The notes under the pieces: model-generated
The model's input: the letters and a program-made list of their open reading frames with translations, nothing else
Database searches by the model: none
What the model was told of the DNA's origin: nothing
Position numbers and translations under genes: made by a program
Part shown: piece by piece, positions 26,059-43,339 of the stretch
Numbering within the stretch: position 1 is the stretch's first letter
Layout of the letters: each line of letters begins with the position of its first letter
Assembly: GCA_964019165.1 (NCBI GenBank)
Contig: OZ025279.1
Location: forward strand, 2,188,956 to 2,252,955
Length of the DNA stretch: 64,000 nucleotides
Reading direction: 5' to 3'
DNA from: Mastigias papua
Taxonomy: Eukaryota > Cnidaria > Scyphozoa > Rhizostomeae > Mastigiidae

Positions 26059-29000
26059 ACAGAAGGCCTTAAATTAATCCATCAGCAATTTGTCAAAACT
26101 TAGAAAAAACATGGCAGATTCACTTCATACTTTCCATCCAAATATCGAAGAATATGCCCCCAAAACAAGGCCTTAAATTAATCCATAAGCAATTTGTCAA
26201 AACTTAGAAAAAACATGGCAGATTCACTTCATACTTTCCATCCAAATATCGAAGAATATGCCCCCAACAGAAGGCCTTAAATTAATCCATCAGCAATTTG
26301 TCAAAACTTAGAGAAAACATGGCAGATTCACTTCATAGTTTCCATCAAAATATCGAAGAATATGCCCCCAAAAGAAGGCCTTAAATTAATCCATCAACAA
26401 TTTGTCAAAAGGTACAGAAAAATGACAGATTCACTTCATAGTTTCCATCCAAAAATCGAAGAATATGCCCCCAACAGAAGGCCTTAAATTAATCCATCAA
26501 CAATTTGTCAAAAGGTACAGAAACATGGCAGATTCACTTCATAGTTTCCATCCAAATATCGAAGAATATGCCCCCAACAGAAGGCCTTAAATTAATCCAT
26601 CAACAATTTGTCAAAAGGTACAGAAACATGGCAGATTCACTTCATAGTTTCCGTCCAAATATCGAAGAATATGCCCCCAACAGAAGGCCTTAAATTAATC
26701 CATCAACAATTTGTCACAACTTAGAAAAAACATGGCAGATTCACTTCATACTTTCCATCCAAATATCGAAGAATATGCCCCCAACAGAAGGCCTTAAATT
26801 AATCCATCAACAATTTGTCAAAAGGTACAGAAACATGGCAGATTCACTTCATAGTTTCCATCCAAAAATCGAAGAATATGCCCCCAACAGAAGGCCTTAA
26901 ATTAATCCATCAACAATTTGTCAAAACTTAGAAAAAACATGACAGATTCACATCATAGTTTCCGTCCAAATATCGAAGAATATGCCCCCAACAGAAGGCC
27001 TTAAATTAATCCATCAACAATTTGTCAAAAGGTACAGAAACATGGCAGATTCACTTCATAGTTTCCATCCAAATATCGAAGAATATGCCCCCAACAGAAG
27101 GCCTTAAATTAATCCATCAACAATTTGTCAAAAGGTACAGAAACATGGCAGATTCACTTCATAGTTTCCATCCAAATATCGAAGAATATGCCCCCAACAG
27201 AAGGCCTTAAATTAATCCATCAACAATTTGTCAAAAGGTACAGAAACATGGCAGATTCACTTCATAGTTTCCATCCAAAAATCGAAGAATATGCCCCCAA
27301 CAGAAGGCCTTAAATTAATCCATCAACAATTTGTCAAAAGGTACAGAAACATGGCAGATTCACTTCATAAATTCCATCCAAATATCGAAGAATATGCCCC
27401 CAAAAGAAGGCCTTAAATTAATCCATCAACAATTTGTCAAAACTTAGAAAAAACATGGCAGATTCACTTCATACTTTCCATCCAAATATCGAAGAATATG
27501 CCCCCAAAAGAAGGCCTTAAATTAATCCATCAACAATTTGTCAAAACTTAGAAAAAACATGACAGATTCACTTCATAGTTTCCATCCAAAAATCGAAGAA
27601 TATGCCCCCAACAGAAGGCCTTAAATTAATCCATCAACAATTTGTCAACAGGTACAGAAACATGGCAGATTCACTTCATAGTTTCCATCCAAATATCGAA
27701 GAATATGCCCCCAACAGAAGGCCTTAAATTAATCCATCAACAATTTGTCAAAAGGTACAGAAACATGGCAGATTCACTTCATAGTTTCCGTCCAAATATC
27801 GAAGAATATGCCCCCAACAGAAGGCCTTAAATTAATCCATCAACAATTTGTCAAAACTTAGAAAAAACATGGCAGATTCATTTCATACTTTCCATCCAAA
27901 TATCGAAGAATATGCCCCCAAAAGAAGGCTCTAAATTAATCCATCAGCAATTTGTCAAAAGGTACAGAAACATGGCAGATTCACTTCATAGTTTCCATCC
28001 AAATATCGAAGAATATGCCCCCAACAGAAGGCCTTAAATTAATCCATCAACAATTTGTCAAAAGGTACAGAAACATGGCAGATTCACTTCATAGTTTCCA
28101 TCCAAATATCGAAGAATATGCCCCCAACAGAAGGCCTTAAATTAACCCATCAACAATTTGTCAAAAGGTACAGAAACATGGCAGATTCACTTCATAGTTT
28201 CCATCCAAATATCGAAGAATATGCCCCCAAAAGAAGGCCTTAAATTAATCCATCAACAATTTGTCAAAAGGTACAGAAACATGGCAGATTCACTTCATAG
28301 TTTCCATCCAAATATCGAAGAATATGCCCCCAAAAGAAGGCCTTAAATTAATCCATCAACAATTTGTCAAAAGGTACAGAAACATGACAGATTCACTTCA
28401 TAGTTTCCATCCAAAAATCGAAGAATATGCCCCCAAAAGAAGGCCTTAAATTAATCCATCAACAATTTGTCAAAAGGTACAGAAACATGGCAGATTCACT
28501 TCATAGTTTCCATCCAAAAATCGAAGAATATGCCCCCAAAAGAAGGCCTTAAATTAATCCATCAACAATTTGTCAAAAGGTACAGAAACATGACAGATTC
28601 ACTTCATAGTTTCCATCCAAAAATCGAAGAATATGCCCCCAAAAGAAGGCCTTAAATTAATCCATCAACAATTTGTCAAAAGGTACAGAAACATGGCAGA
28701 TTCACTTCATACTTTCCATCCAAATATCGAAGAATATGCCCCCAAAAGAAGGCCTTAAATTAATCCATCAACAATTTGTCAAAAGGTACAGAAACATGAC
28801 AGATTCACTTCATAGTTTCCATCCAAAAATCGAAGAATATGCCCCCAAAAGAAGGCCTTAAATTAATCCATCAACAATTTGTCAAAAGGTACAGAAACAT
28901 GACAGATTCACTTCATAGTTTCCATCCAAAAATCGAAGAATATGCCCCCAAAAGAAGGCCTTAAATTAATCCATCAACAATTTGTCAAAAGGTACAGAAA

Positions 29001-32000
29001 CATGGCAGATTCACTTCATACTTTCCATCCAAATATCGAAGAATATGCCCCCAAAAGAAGGCCTTAAATTAATCCATCAGCAATTTGTCAAAACTTAGAA
29101 AAAACATGGCAGATTCACTTCATACTTTCCATCCAAATATCGAAGAATATGCCCCCAAAAGAAGGCCTTAAATTAATCCATCAACAATTTGTCAAAACTT
29201 AGAAAAAACATGGCAGATTCACTTCATAGTTTCCATCCAAATATCGAAGAATATGCCCCCAACAGAAGGCCTTAAATTAATCCATCAACAATTTGTCAAA
29301 AGGTACAGAAACATGACAGATTCACTTCATAGTTTCCATGCAAAAATCGAAGAATATGCCCCCAACAGAAGGCCTTAAATTAATCCATCAACAATTTGTC
29401 AAAAGGTACAGAAACATGGCAGATTCACTTCATAGTTTCCATCCAAATATCGAAGAATATGCCCCCAACAGAAGGCCTTAAATTAATCCATCAGCAATTT
29501 GTCAAAACTTAGAAAAAACATGGCAGATTCACTTCATAGTTTCCATCCAAATATCGAAGAATATGCCCCCAAAAGAAGGCCTTAAATTAATCCATCAGCA
29601 ATTTGTCAAAACTTAGAAAAAACATGGCAGATTCACTTCATACTTTCCATCCAAATATCGAAGAATATGCCCCCAAAAGAAGGCCTTAAATTAATCCATC
29701 AGCAATTTGTCAAAACTTAGAAAAAACATGGCAGATTCACTTCATACTTTCCATCCAAATATCGAAGAATATGCCCCCAACAGAAGGCCTTAAATTAATC
29801 CATCAACAATTTGTCAAAAGGTACAGAAACATGGCAGATTCACTTCATAGTTTCCATCCAAATATCGAAGAATATGCCCCCAAAAGAAGGCCGTAAATTA
29901 ATCCATCAACAATTTGTCAAAAGGTACAGAAACATGGCAGATTCACTTCATAGTTTCCATCCAAATATCGAAGAAAATGCCCCCAACAGAAGGCCTTAAA
30001 TTAATCCATCAGCAATTTGTCAAAACTTAGAAACAACATGGCAGATTCACTTCATACTTTCCATCCAAATATCGAAGAATATGCCCCCAACAGAAGGCCT
30101 TAAATTAATCCATCAGCAATTTGTCAAAACTTAGAAAAAACATGGCAGATTCACTTCATAGTTTCCATCCAAATATCGAAGAATATGCCCCCAAAAGAAG
30201 GCCTTAAATTAATCCATCAGCAATTTGTCAAAACTTAGAAACAACATGGCAGATTCACTTCATACTTTCCATCCAAATATCGAAGAATATGCCCCCAAAA
30301 GAAGGCCTTAAATTAATCCATCAACAATTTGTCAAAACTTAGACAAAACATGGCAGATTCACTTCATAGTTTCCATCCAAATATCGAAGAATATGCCCCC
30401 AACAGAAGGCCTTAAATTAATCCATCAACAATTTGTCAAAAGGTACAGAAACATGGCAGATTCACTTCATACTTTCCATCCAAATATCGAAGAATATGCC
30501 CCCAACAGAAGGCCTTAAATTAATCCATCAACAATTTGTCAAAAGGTACAGAAACATGGCAGATTCACTTCATAGTTTCCATCCAAAAATCGAAGAATAT
30601 GCCCCCAACAGAAGGCCTTAAATTAATCCATCAACAATTTGTCAAAAGGTACAGAAACATGGCAGATTCACTTCATAGTTTCCATCCAAATATCGAAGAA
30701 TATGCCCCCAACAGAAGGCCTTAAATTAATCCATCAGCAATTTGTCAAAACTTAGAAAAAACATGGCAGATTCACTTCATAGTTTCCATCCAAATATCGA
30801 AGAATATGCCCCCAACAGAAGGCCTTAAATTAATCCATCAGCAATTTGTCAAAACTTAGAAAAAACATGGCAGATTCACTTCATAGTTTCCATCCAAATA
30901 TCGAAGAATATGCCCCCAACAGAAGGCCTTAAATTAATCCATCAGCAATTTGTCAAAACTTAGAAAAAACATGGCAGATTCACTTCATAGTTTCCATCCA
31001 AATATCGAAGAATATGCCCCCAAAAGAAGGCCTTAAATTAATCCATCAACAATTTGTCAAAAGGTACAGAAACATGGCAGATTCACTTCATAGTTTCCAT
31101 CCAAATATCGAAGAATATGCCCCCAAAAGAAGGCCGTACATTAATCCATCAACAATTTGTCAAAAGGTACAGAAACATGGCAGATTCACTTCATAGTTTC
31201 CATCCAAATATCGAAGAATATGCCCTCAACAGAAGGCCTTACATTAATCCATCAGCAATTTGTCACAACTTAGAAACAACATGGCAGATTCACTTCATAC
31301 TTTCCATCCAAATATCGAAGAATATGCCCCCAACAGAAGGCCTTAAATTAATCCATCAGCAATTTGTCAAAACTTAGAAAAAACATGACAGATTCACTTC
31401 ATACTTACCATCCAAATATCGAAGAATATGCCCCCAAAAGAAGGCCTTAAATTAATCCATCAGCAATTTGTCAAAACTTAGACACAACATGGCAGATTCA
31501 CTTCATACTTTCCATCCAAATATCGAAGAATATGCCCCCAAAAGAAGGCCTTAAATTAATCCATCAACAATTTGTCAAAACTTAGAAAAAACATGGCAGA
31601 TTCACTTCATAGTTTCCATCCAAATATCGAAGAATATGCCCCCAACAGAAGGCCTTAAATTAATCCATCAACAATTTGTCAAAAGGTACAGAAACATGGC
31701 AGATTCACTTCATAGTTTCCATCCAAAAATCGAAGAATATGCCCCCAACAGAAGGCCTTAAATTAATCCATCAACAATTTGTCAAAAGGTACAGAAACAT
31801 GGCAGATTCACTTCATAGTTTCCATCCAAATATCGAAGAATGTGCCCCCAACAGAAGGCCTTAAATTAATCCATCAGCAATTTGTCAAAACTTAGAAAAA
31901 ACATGGCAGATTCACTTCATACTTTCCATCCAAATATCGAAGAATATGCCCCCAAAAGAAGGCCTTAAATTAATCCATCAACAATTTGTCAAAACTTAGA

Positions 32001-34249
32001 AAAAACATGGCAGATTCACTTCATAGTTTCCATCCAAATATCGAAGAATATGCCCCCAACAGAAGGCCTTAAATTAATCCATCAACAATTTGTCAAAAGG
32101 TACAGAAACATGGCAGATTCACTTCATAGTTTCCATCCAAATATCGAAGAATATGCCCCCAACAGAAGGCCTTAAATTAATCCATCAGCAATTTGTCAAA
32201 ACTTAGAAAAAACATGGCAGATTCACTTCATACTTTCCATCCAAATATCGAAGAATATGCCCCCAACAGAAGGCCTTAAATTAATCCATCAACAATTTGT
32301 CAAAAGGTACAGAAACATGGCAGATTCACTTCATAGTTTCCGTCCAAATATCGAAGAATATGCCCCCAACAGAAGGCCTTAAATTAATCCATCAACAATT
32401 TGTCAAAACTTAGAAAAAACATGGCAGATTCATTTCATACTTTCCATCCAAATATCGAAGAATATGCCCCCAAAAGAAGGCTCTAAATTAATCCATCAGC
32501 AATTTGTCAAAAGGTACAGAAACATGGCAGATTCACTTCATAGTTTCCATCCAAATATCGAAGAATATGCCCCCAACAGAAGGCCTTAAATTAATCCATC
32601 AACAATTTGTCAAAAGGTACAGAAACATGGCAGATTCACTTCATAGTTTCCATCCAAATATCGAAGAATATGCCCCCAACAGAAGGCCTTAAATTAATCC
32701 ATCAGCAATTTGTCAAAACTTAGAAAAAACATGGCAGATTCACTTCATACTTTCCATCCAAATATCGAAGAATATGCCCCCAAAAGAAGGCCTTAAATTA
32801 ATCCATCAGCAATTTGTCAAAACTTAGAAAAAACATGGCAGATTCACTTCATACTTTCCATCCAAATATCGAAGAATATGCCCCCAACAGAAGGCCTTAA
32901 ATTAATCCATCAACAATTTGTCAAAAGGTACAGAAACATGGCAGATTCACTTCATAGTTTCCGTCCAAATATCGAAGAATATGCCCCCAACAGAAGGCCT
33001 TAAATTAATCCATCAACAATTTGTCAAAACTTAGAGAAAACATGGCAGATTCATTTCATACTTTCCATCCAAATATCGAAGAATATGCCCCCAACAGAAG
33101 GCCTTAAATTAATCCATCAGCAATTTGTCAAAACTTAGAAAAAACATGGCAGATTCACTTCATAGTTTCCATCCAAATATCGAAGAATATGCCCCCAACA
33201 GAAGGCCTTAAATTAATCCATCAACAATTTGTCAAAAGGTACAGAAACATGGCAGATTCACTTCATAGTTTCCATCCAAATATCGAAGAATATGCCCCCA
33301 ACAGAAGGCCTTAAATTAATCCATCAGCAATTTGTCAAAACTTAGAAAAAACATGGCAGATTCACTTCATACTTTCCATCCAAATATCGAAGAATATGCC
33401 CCCAAAAGAAGGCCTTAAATTAATCCATCAGCAATTTGTCAAAACTTAGAAAAAACATGGCAGATTCACTTCATACTTTCCATCCAAATATCGAAGAATA
33501 TGCCCCCAAAAGAAGGCCTTAAATTAATCCATCAACAATTTGTCAAAACTTAGAAAAAACATGGCAGATTCACTTCATACTTTCCATCCAAATATCGAAG
33601 AATATGCCCCCAACAGAAGGCCTTAAATTAATCCATCAACAATTTGTCAAAAGGTACAGAAACATGGCAGATTCACTTCATAGTTTCCATCCAAAAATCG
33701 AAGAATATGCCCCCAACAGAAGGCCTTAAATTAATCCATCAACAATTTGTCAAAACTTAGAAAAAACATGGCAGATTCACTTCATACTTTCCATCCAAAT
33801 ATCGAAGAATATGCCCCCAAAAGAAGGCTCTAAATTAATCCATCAGCAATTTGTCAAAAGGTACAGAAACATGGCAGATTCACTTCATAGTTTCCATCCA
33901 AATATCGAAGAATATGCCCCCAACAGAAGGCCTTAAATTAATCCATCAGCAATTTGTCAAAACTTAGACAAAACATGGCAGATTCACTTCATAGTTTCCA
34001 TCCAAATATCGAAGAATGTGCCCCCAACAGAAGGCCTTAAATTAATCCATCAGCAATTTGTCAAAACTTAGAAAAAACATGGCAGATTCACTTCATACTT
34101 TCCATCCAAATATCGAAGAATATGCCCCCAAAAGAAGGCCTTAAATTAATCCATCAACAATTTGTCAAAACTTAGAAAAAACATGGCAGATTCACTTCAT
34201 AGTTTCCATCCAAATATCGAAGAATATGCCCCCAACAGAAGGCCTTAAA

Positions 34250-36030
34250 TTAATCCATCAGCAATTTGTCAAAACTTAGAAAAAACATGGCAGATTCACT
34301 TCATACTTTCCATCCAAATATCGAAGAATATGCCCCCAACAGAAGGCCTTAAATTAATCCATCAACAATTTGTCAAAAGGTACAGAAACATGGCAGATTC
34401 ACTTCATAGTTTCCGTCCAAATATCGAAGAATATGCCCCCAACAGAAGGCCTTAAATTAATCCATCAACAATTTGTCAAAACTTAGAAAAAACATGGCAG
34501 ATTCATTTCATACTTTCCATCCAAATATCGAAGAATATGCCCCCAAAAGAAGGCTCTAAATTAATCCATCAGCAATTTGTCAAAAGGTACAGAAACATGG
34601 CAGATTCACTTCATAGTTTCCATCCAAATATCGAAGAATATGCCCCCAACAGAAGGCCTTAAATTAATCCATCAACAATTTGTCAAAAGGTACAGAAACA
34701 TGGCAGATTCACTTCATAGTTTCCATCCAAATATCGAAGAATATGCCCCCAACAGAAGGCCTTAAATTAATCCATCAGCAATTTGTCAAAACTTAGAAAA
34801 AACATGGCAGATTCACTTCATACTTTCCATCCAAATATCGAAGAATATGCCCCCAAAAGAAGGCCTTAAATTAATCCATCAGCAATTTGTCAAAACTTAG
34901 AAAAAACATGGCAGATTCACTTCATACTTTCCATCCAAATATCGAAGAATATGCCCCCAACAGAAGGCCTTAAATTAATCCATCAACAATTTGTCAAAAG
35001 GTACAGAAACATGGCAGATTCACTTCATAGTTTCCGTCCAAATATCGAAGAATATGCCCCCAACAGAAGGCCTTAAATTAATCCATCAACAATTTGTCAA
35101 AACTTAGAGAAAACATGGCAGATTCATTTCATACTTTCCATCCAAATATCGAAGAATATGCCCCCAAAAGAAGGCTCTAAATTAATCCATCAGCAATTTG
35201 TCAAAAGGTACAGAAACATGCCAGATTCACTTCATAGTTTCCATCCAAATATCGAAGAATATGCCCCCAACAGAAGGCCTTAAATTAATCCATCAACAAT
35301 TTGTCAAAAGGTACAGAAACATGGCAGATTCACTTCATAGTTTCCATCCAAATATCGAAGAATATGCCCCCAACAGAAGGCCTTAAATTAATCCATCAGC
35401 AATTTGTCAAAACTTAGAAAAAACATGGCAGATTCACTTCATACTTTCCATCCAAATATCGAAGAATATGCCCCCAAAAGAAGGCCTTAAATTAATCCAT
35501 CAGCAATTTGTCAAAACTTAGAAAAAACATGGCAGATTCACTTCATACTTTCCATCCAAATATCGAAGAATATGCCCCCAACAGAAGGCCTTAAATTAAT
35601 CCATCAACAATTTGTCAAAAGGTACAGAAACATGGCAGATTCACTTCATAGTTTCCGTCCAAATATCGAAGAATATGCCCCCAACAGAAGGCCTTAAATT
35701 AATCCATCAACAATTTGTCAAAACTTAGAGAAAACATGGCAGATTCATTTCATACTTTCCATCCAAATATCGAAGAATATGCCCCCAAAAGAAGGCTCTA
35801 AATTAATCCATCAGCAATTTGTCAAAAGGTACAGAAACATGCCAGATTCACTTCATAGTTTCCATCCAAATATCGAAGAATATGCCCCCAACAGAAGGCC
35901 TTAAATTAATCCATCAACAATTTGTCAAAAGGTACAGAAACATGGCAGATTCACTTCATAGTTTCCATCCAAATATCGAAGAATATGCCCCCAAAAGAAG
36001 GCCTTAAATTAATCCATCAGCAATTTGTCA
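34250..36030. repeat. Six-monomer higher-order repeat, 621-bp period
   Basis: Diagnostic variants recur every 621 bp: TTTCCGTCCAAAT near 34412, 35033 and 35654; GGCTCTAAATTAATCCATCAGC near 34552, 35173 and 35794. From 34577 the monomer order is A-A-B-B-A-B, and 3x103 + 3x104 = 621. The same variants 621 bp apart also appear at 32339 and 32960. Confidence 0.8.
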
Positions 36031-37849
36031 AAACTTAGAAAAAACATGGCAGATTCACTTCATACTTTCCATCCAAATATCGAAGAATATGCCCCCAAAA
36101 GAAGGCCTTAAATTAATCCATCAGCAATTTGTCAAAACTTAGAAAAAACATGGCAGATTCACTTCATACTTTCCATCCAAATATCGAAGAATATGCCCCC
36201 AAAAGAAGGCCTTAAATTAATCCATCAACAATTTGTCAAAACTTAGAAAAAACATGGCAGATTCACTTCATACTTTCCATCCAAATATCGAAGAATATGC
36301 CCCCAACAGAAGGCCTTAAATTAATCCATCAACAATTTGTCAAAAGGTACAGAAACATGGCAGATTCACTTCATAGTTTCCATCCAAAAATCGAAGAATA
36401 TGCCCCCAACAGAAGGCCTTAAATTAATCCATCAACAATTTGTCAAAACTTAGAAAAAACATGGCAGATTCACTTCATACTTTCCATCCAAATATCGAAG
36501 AATATGCCCCCAAAAGAAGGCTCTAAATTAATCCATCAGCAATTTGTCAAAAGGTACAGAAACATGGCAGATTCACTTCATAGTTTCCATCCAAATATCG
36601 AAGAATATGCCCCCAAAAGAAGGCCTTAAATTAATCCATCAACAATTTGTCAAAACTTAGAAAAAACATGGCAGATTGATTTCATACTTTCCATCCAAAT
36701 ATCGAAGAATATGCCCCCAAAAGAAGGCTCTAAATTGATCCATCAGCAATTTGTCAAAAGGTACAGAAACATGGCAGATTCACTTCATAGTTTCCATCCA
36801 AATATCGAAGAATATGCCCCCAACAGAAGGCCTTAAATTAATCCATCAACAATTTGTCAAAAGGTACAGAAACATGGCAGATTCACTTCATAGTTTCCAT
36901 CCAAATATCGAAGAATATGCCCCCAAAAGAAGGCCTTAAATTAATCCATCAGCAATGTGTCAAAACTTAGAAAAAACATGGCAGATTCACTTCATACTTT
37001 CCATCCAAATATCGAAGAATATGCCCCCAAAAGAAGGCCTTAAATTAATCCATCAACAATTTGTCAAAAGGTACAGAAACTTGGCAGATTCACTTCATAG
37101 TTTCCATCCAAATATCGAAGAATATGCCCCCAAAAGAAGGCCTTAAATTAATCCATCAGCAATTTGTCAAAACTTAGAAAAAACATGGCAGATTCACTTC
37201 ATACTTTCCATCCAAATATCGAAGAATATGCCCCCAACAGAAGGCCTTAAATGAATCCATCAACAATTTGTCAAAACGTACAAAAACAAGGCAAATCCAC
37301 TTGATAGTTTGCATTCCAAAATCGAAGAATATGCCGCAAAAGAAGGCCCTAAATAAATCTATCCAAAATTAGTCCAAACCTACAAAAAAACATAACAGAT
37401 TCACTTCATAGTTTGCATCGAATAATCGAAGGATATTCCCCCAAGGGAAGGCCCTAAATTACTCTAGCCAAAATTAGTCCAAACGTACAAAAAACATGAG
37501 AGATCTACTTCATAGTGTGCATGCAATAATCGACAGCTATTCCCCGAAGGAAGGGCATTACGAATTCTATCTAAAATCAGTGCAAATATACAAAAAAATA
37601 CCACAAATGTGCTTTATAGCTTGTATCCAATAATCAAGGACTTTGCCTCAAACGAAGGGCCTAAATTAGTGAATAAAAAATTAGAGGACCTGTAATCCAC
37701 TTCAGACTTTGTAACAAATAATTAAAGACCATAACGAAAAAGAAGCCTTGGAATTAATCTATTTTAATCCATTCGAAATGTAGAAAAAACATGGCATATT
37801 CATTTGATATTTTTCATACTGATACCTTGCAATTTCCAATTCAATTGGT

Positions 37850-38430
37850 AAAGGGATGTCATGACGTCCCCTACGAAGGTTTGGAAACATAGCACAATGT
37901 CAAGAAGCACCGAGCAAAGACTGCTGAGATTTGTAGTTTTTAATGTTGCTATCTATGGATTGGAATCCTGGGTATTAAGCCACTAGATAGAAAGAAAAAT
38001 CATTTCCTTGAGTTGTGGTGCTTTCGTCGATTAACTAGAATTAGCTGGGTTGATAAAAAAAGTGAGCATATTTAAGTAAAATTGAAAGTGTTCAAAGACT
38101 ACTAACTGTCATTGCTAGATGCAAACTGGATTTTATCAGACATGCAGTCAGGAAAGATAACATCTGTAAAGACTTACTAACTGGGACAATATACGGGAAA
38201 AGAGGTAGAGGTAGACCCTTATAAATGTGCACTTTCAATTCCGGTTAAAACAACTGATACAAAAACTAAGAGAGCATTCCCACCGAACGATGCACAATGT
38301 AGTTTCATTAGAAAAGAAGACAGTAAGATTCGATACTTTTACGATATTGAACTTTCATAAAAAGCGAGCAGATACTATGTCCTTCTCAAACATAACCAAC
38401 GATTTCGTTAATAATGAGCACATGTATTGG
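37850..38430 (+). pseudogene. APE-type LINE C-terminal fragment
   Basis: Plus-strand readings joined across frameshifts give AIYGLESWVLSH, IERKIISF, FRRLTRISWVDKK, IRHAVRKDNICKDLLTGTIY and GKRGRGRPLI. This is the C-terminal module following the RT in APE-type LINEs, the same class as 7540-8650 but a different subfamily and opposite strand. It abuts the right edge of the satellite. No RT domain is present. Confidence 0.6.
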
Positions 38431-39262
38431 AACCCTGGAAAGTAGCAAGACCTATTTGAAAGGGGCGTGTCCCGACTGTCTTGGGGGCAGTCAGGGGCAT
38501 TTTGAAGGAGGGCCAGGCAATGAAATCCACTGTTCAGAGAAGATGTTTTAGATTATTAATTGTTCACCCAGCTATAAGATGATGTAATTCTTTTCATGGA
38601 TCGAATGTATTTTTTGTTATCAATATTGAACTTGTCTGTTTCAATCCTCAAGGAATGAAGTTGTATAATCTATTGCACTTCACTCAATTTTTGCTTATAG
38701 TGTGCTGACTTTTCAGAGTTTATGCTGGAAATGACTTCTTTCAAACCTTTGCTGGGACATATTAGATTGCATACGTTCAATATTTCGATACAATCATTCT
38801 AAAATAAAAATGTGTCTGTTGAAAATTAACCTCGGAAAAATGCACTTTCCAGCTTTGTGGTGAACCATAAAGTCAAAATTTCCCCCCTCGCCGCTAACCA
38901 GGTGGCGCCTTTTGGAGGCAACTCCAAGAAAGTAAAAACAGTCCCCATCATTGAATTTAAGAGGCCTGTTGGGTTATAGCTTTCAGGCATGCAATTGCAA
39001 ATACACGGTTCAGTATGTGTCTTCAAGGCAATACATTGAGATCAGTTACGAAGCAAGCTGTTATTGTCAAAGCAAATTAAGCCTATAAACAGATCTAAAG
39101 GATGCCTTTGCTTGGCTCGTCCCCATGTTTCCCAGGTTAGAGTAGTCCACAGGCAAAGTATCAAAAATTGTTTCTAAGACAAGTCGTCCAGCTTTGTTCA
39201 CCGTTCATCCCCTGCCCTCACTTAAAGAACGCTGCATGATCCCTGAATTATAACATTCGAAA
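38431..39262. other. Unassigned DNA
   Basis: No gene supported; a GGGGGCAGTCAGGGGCAT-like stretch near 38490 may belong to a decayed DNA element. Confidence 0.35.
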
Positions 39263-39766
39263 CAGGGTGTCTGCCAAATCAGGGAAGTTATCTTTCTTGA
39301 TATTTCTCTAATTTTTCCCTGATTTCCGCCCTGTGCTCAGCCTACATGAGCATACAAGTGAGCTGTAGTTTCATCATAAAAAAGAAACCAATGTCTTATA
39401 ATATTGCAAAATATCATTAAACAGTTCTGAAAAGGACTGCTCATGTGAAAATGCTAGCTAGCTTACTTTGCCAACGCCTACTGAGGAGTATGTCACTCCC
39501 AACTTTAATGATAGCTTCAAGCTCAAGAAAAATTCATGAGAATGTACCTGTCAACAAAAAATTCAATCGAGATACATGCTTTGAAACTAATTTCAATGAC
39601 GCTGTCTGTCAGATAGCGTGTTTGAATGATTTAATTGGCTCATTATTTGCTGAATTTTTTCTTAATAGTTTTTCAGCATATTAGGAAATCGATTTATTAA
39701 AGAAGCACCTGATATTTTCAACCCTACACGCATTTCCCTGATTTTCCCCTGATTTAGCAAACACCC
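39263..39766. mobile_element. TIR element, ends CAGGGTGTCTGCCAAATCAGGG
   Basis: The left end AGGGTGTCTGCCAAATCAGGG and the reverse-complemented right end AGGGTGTTTGCTAAATCAGGG match at 19 of 21. A subterminal TTTCCCTGATTT word occurs near both ends. No clean target duplication is visible. No transposase; the small ORF at 39445-39684 has no recognisable domain. Confidence 0.55.
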
Positions 39767-40103
39767 TACGAGAGCTTTGTGAAACTCGGAGATTTGTTGA
39801 CCGATATAAGCTGGCAAAGGACAGAAGAGCATGGACAGCCAAGGCAGCAACTGTTTACTCAACTTAATGAGCTTTCCATTAATTGATGGCAATGATACAA
39901 TTCCTAATTGTTTTCCAGAAGCCACATACTTGCTAACAGAGCTGTCTGAATCAATAAAACCGTTCGAAAATTGATCAAAGTTTAAATATAACCATGGCTA
40001 AAATGTCACATAAAAGGTATGAATTTTTGATGTCCACAATTTAATTCCAATTATGGAAATCACATAATTGCTAGTTTTAAATAAAAAGGAACTTAATTTC
40101 TAT

Positions 40104-40366
40104 TATGTGAGATAATAAAAAAGCATTTAAGACTATTCAATTATGACTTAACTAACAACAAAGGCTATGATGTGAGATAATAAAAAAAGCATTTAAGACT
40201 ATTCAATCATGACTTAACTAATAACAAAGGCTATGATGTGAGATAATAAAAAAAGCATTTAAGACTATTCAATTATGACTTAACTAATAACAAAGGCTAT
40301 GATGTGAGATAATAAAAAAGCATTTAAGACTATTCAATTATGACTTAACTAATAACAAAGGCTATG
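40104..40366. repeat. Four-unit tandem repeat of 65-66 bp
   Basis: Units beginning GTGAGATAATAAAAAAGCAT start at 40107, 40172, 40238 and 40304 and are almost identical. The word TGTGAGTCAA and AACTTAATTTC recur more loosely up to about 40670. Confidence 0.9.

Positions 40367-43339
<2,973 letters not shown>

Larger units (their letters stand above)
21765..37790. repeat. 103/104-bp satellite array, about 155 monomers
   Basis: Head-to-tail monomers fill 16 kb. The core monomer carries CAATTTGTCAAAA, then ACATGGCAGATTCACTTCAT, then CATCCAAATATCGAAGAATA, then TGCCCCCAAAAGAAGGCCTT. Two main types differ next to GTCAAAA: type A with GGTACAGAAAC (103 bp) and type B with CTTAGAAAAAAC (104 bp). Monomers at 21765-23100 and 37250-37790 are strongly diverged, while the core is near-identical. 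Every one of the repeated 60-66-codon open frames here is a by-product: a monomer length not divisible by 3 shifts the frame each unit and the TTAAATTAA block terminates it. Confidence 0.95.

Noticed and set aside
23238..37146. Dozens of 60-66-codon (and one 107-codon) plus-strand ORFs with near-identical products such as MSKGTETWQIHF...
   Set aside because: They follow the satellite period. The monomer length (103 or 104) is not a multiple of 3, so one monomer is read in successive frames until the TTAAATTAA block gives a stop. They have the period of the DNA, not of a protein.
21765..37790. CRISPR-like regular repeats
   Set aside because: There are no unique spacers; the whole 103-104-bp unit is repeated, no cas genes are present and the genome is eukaryotic.
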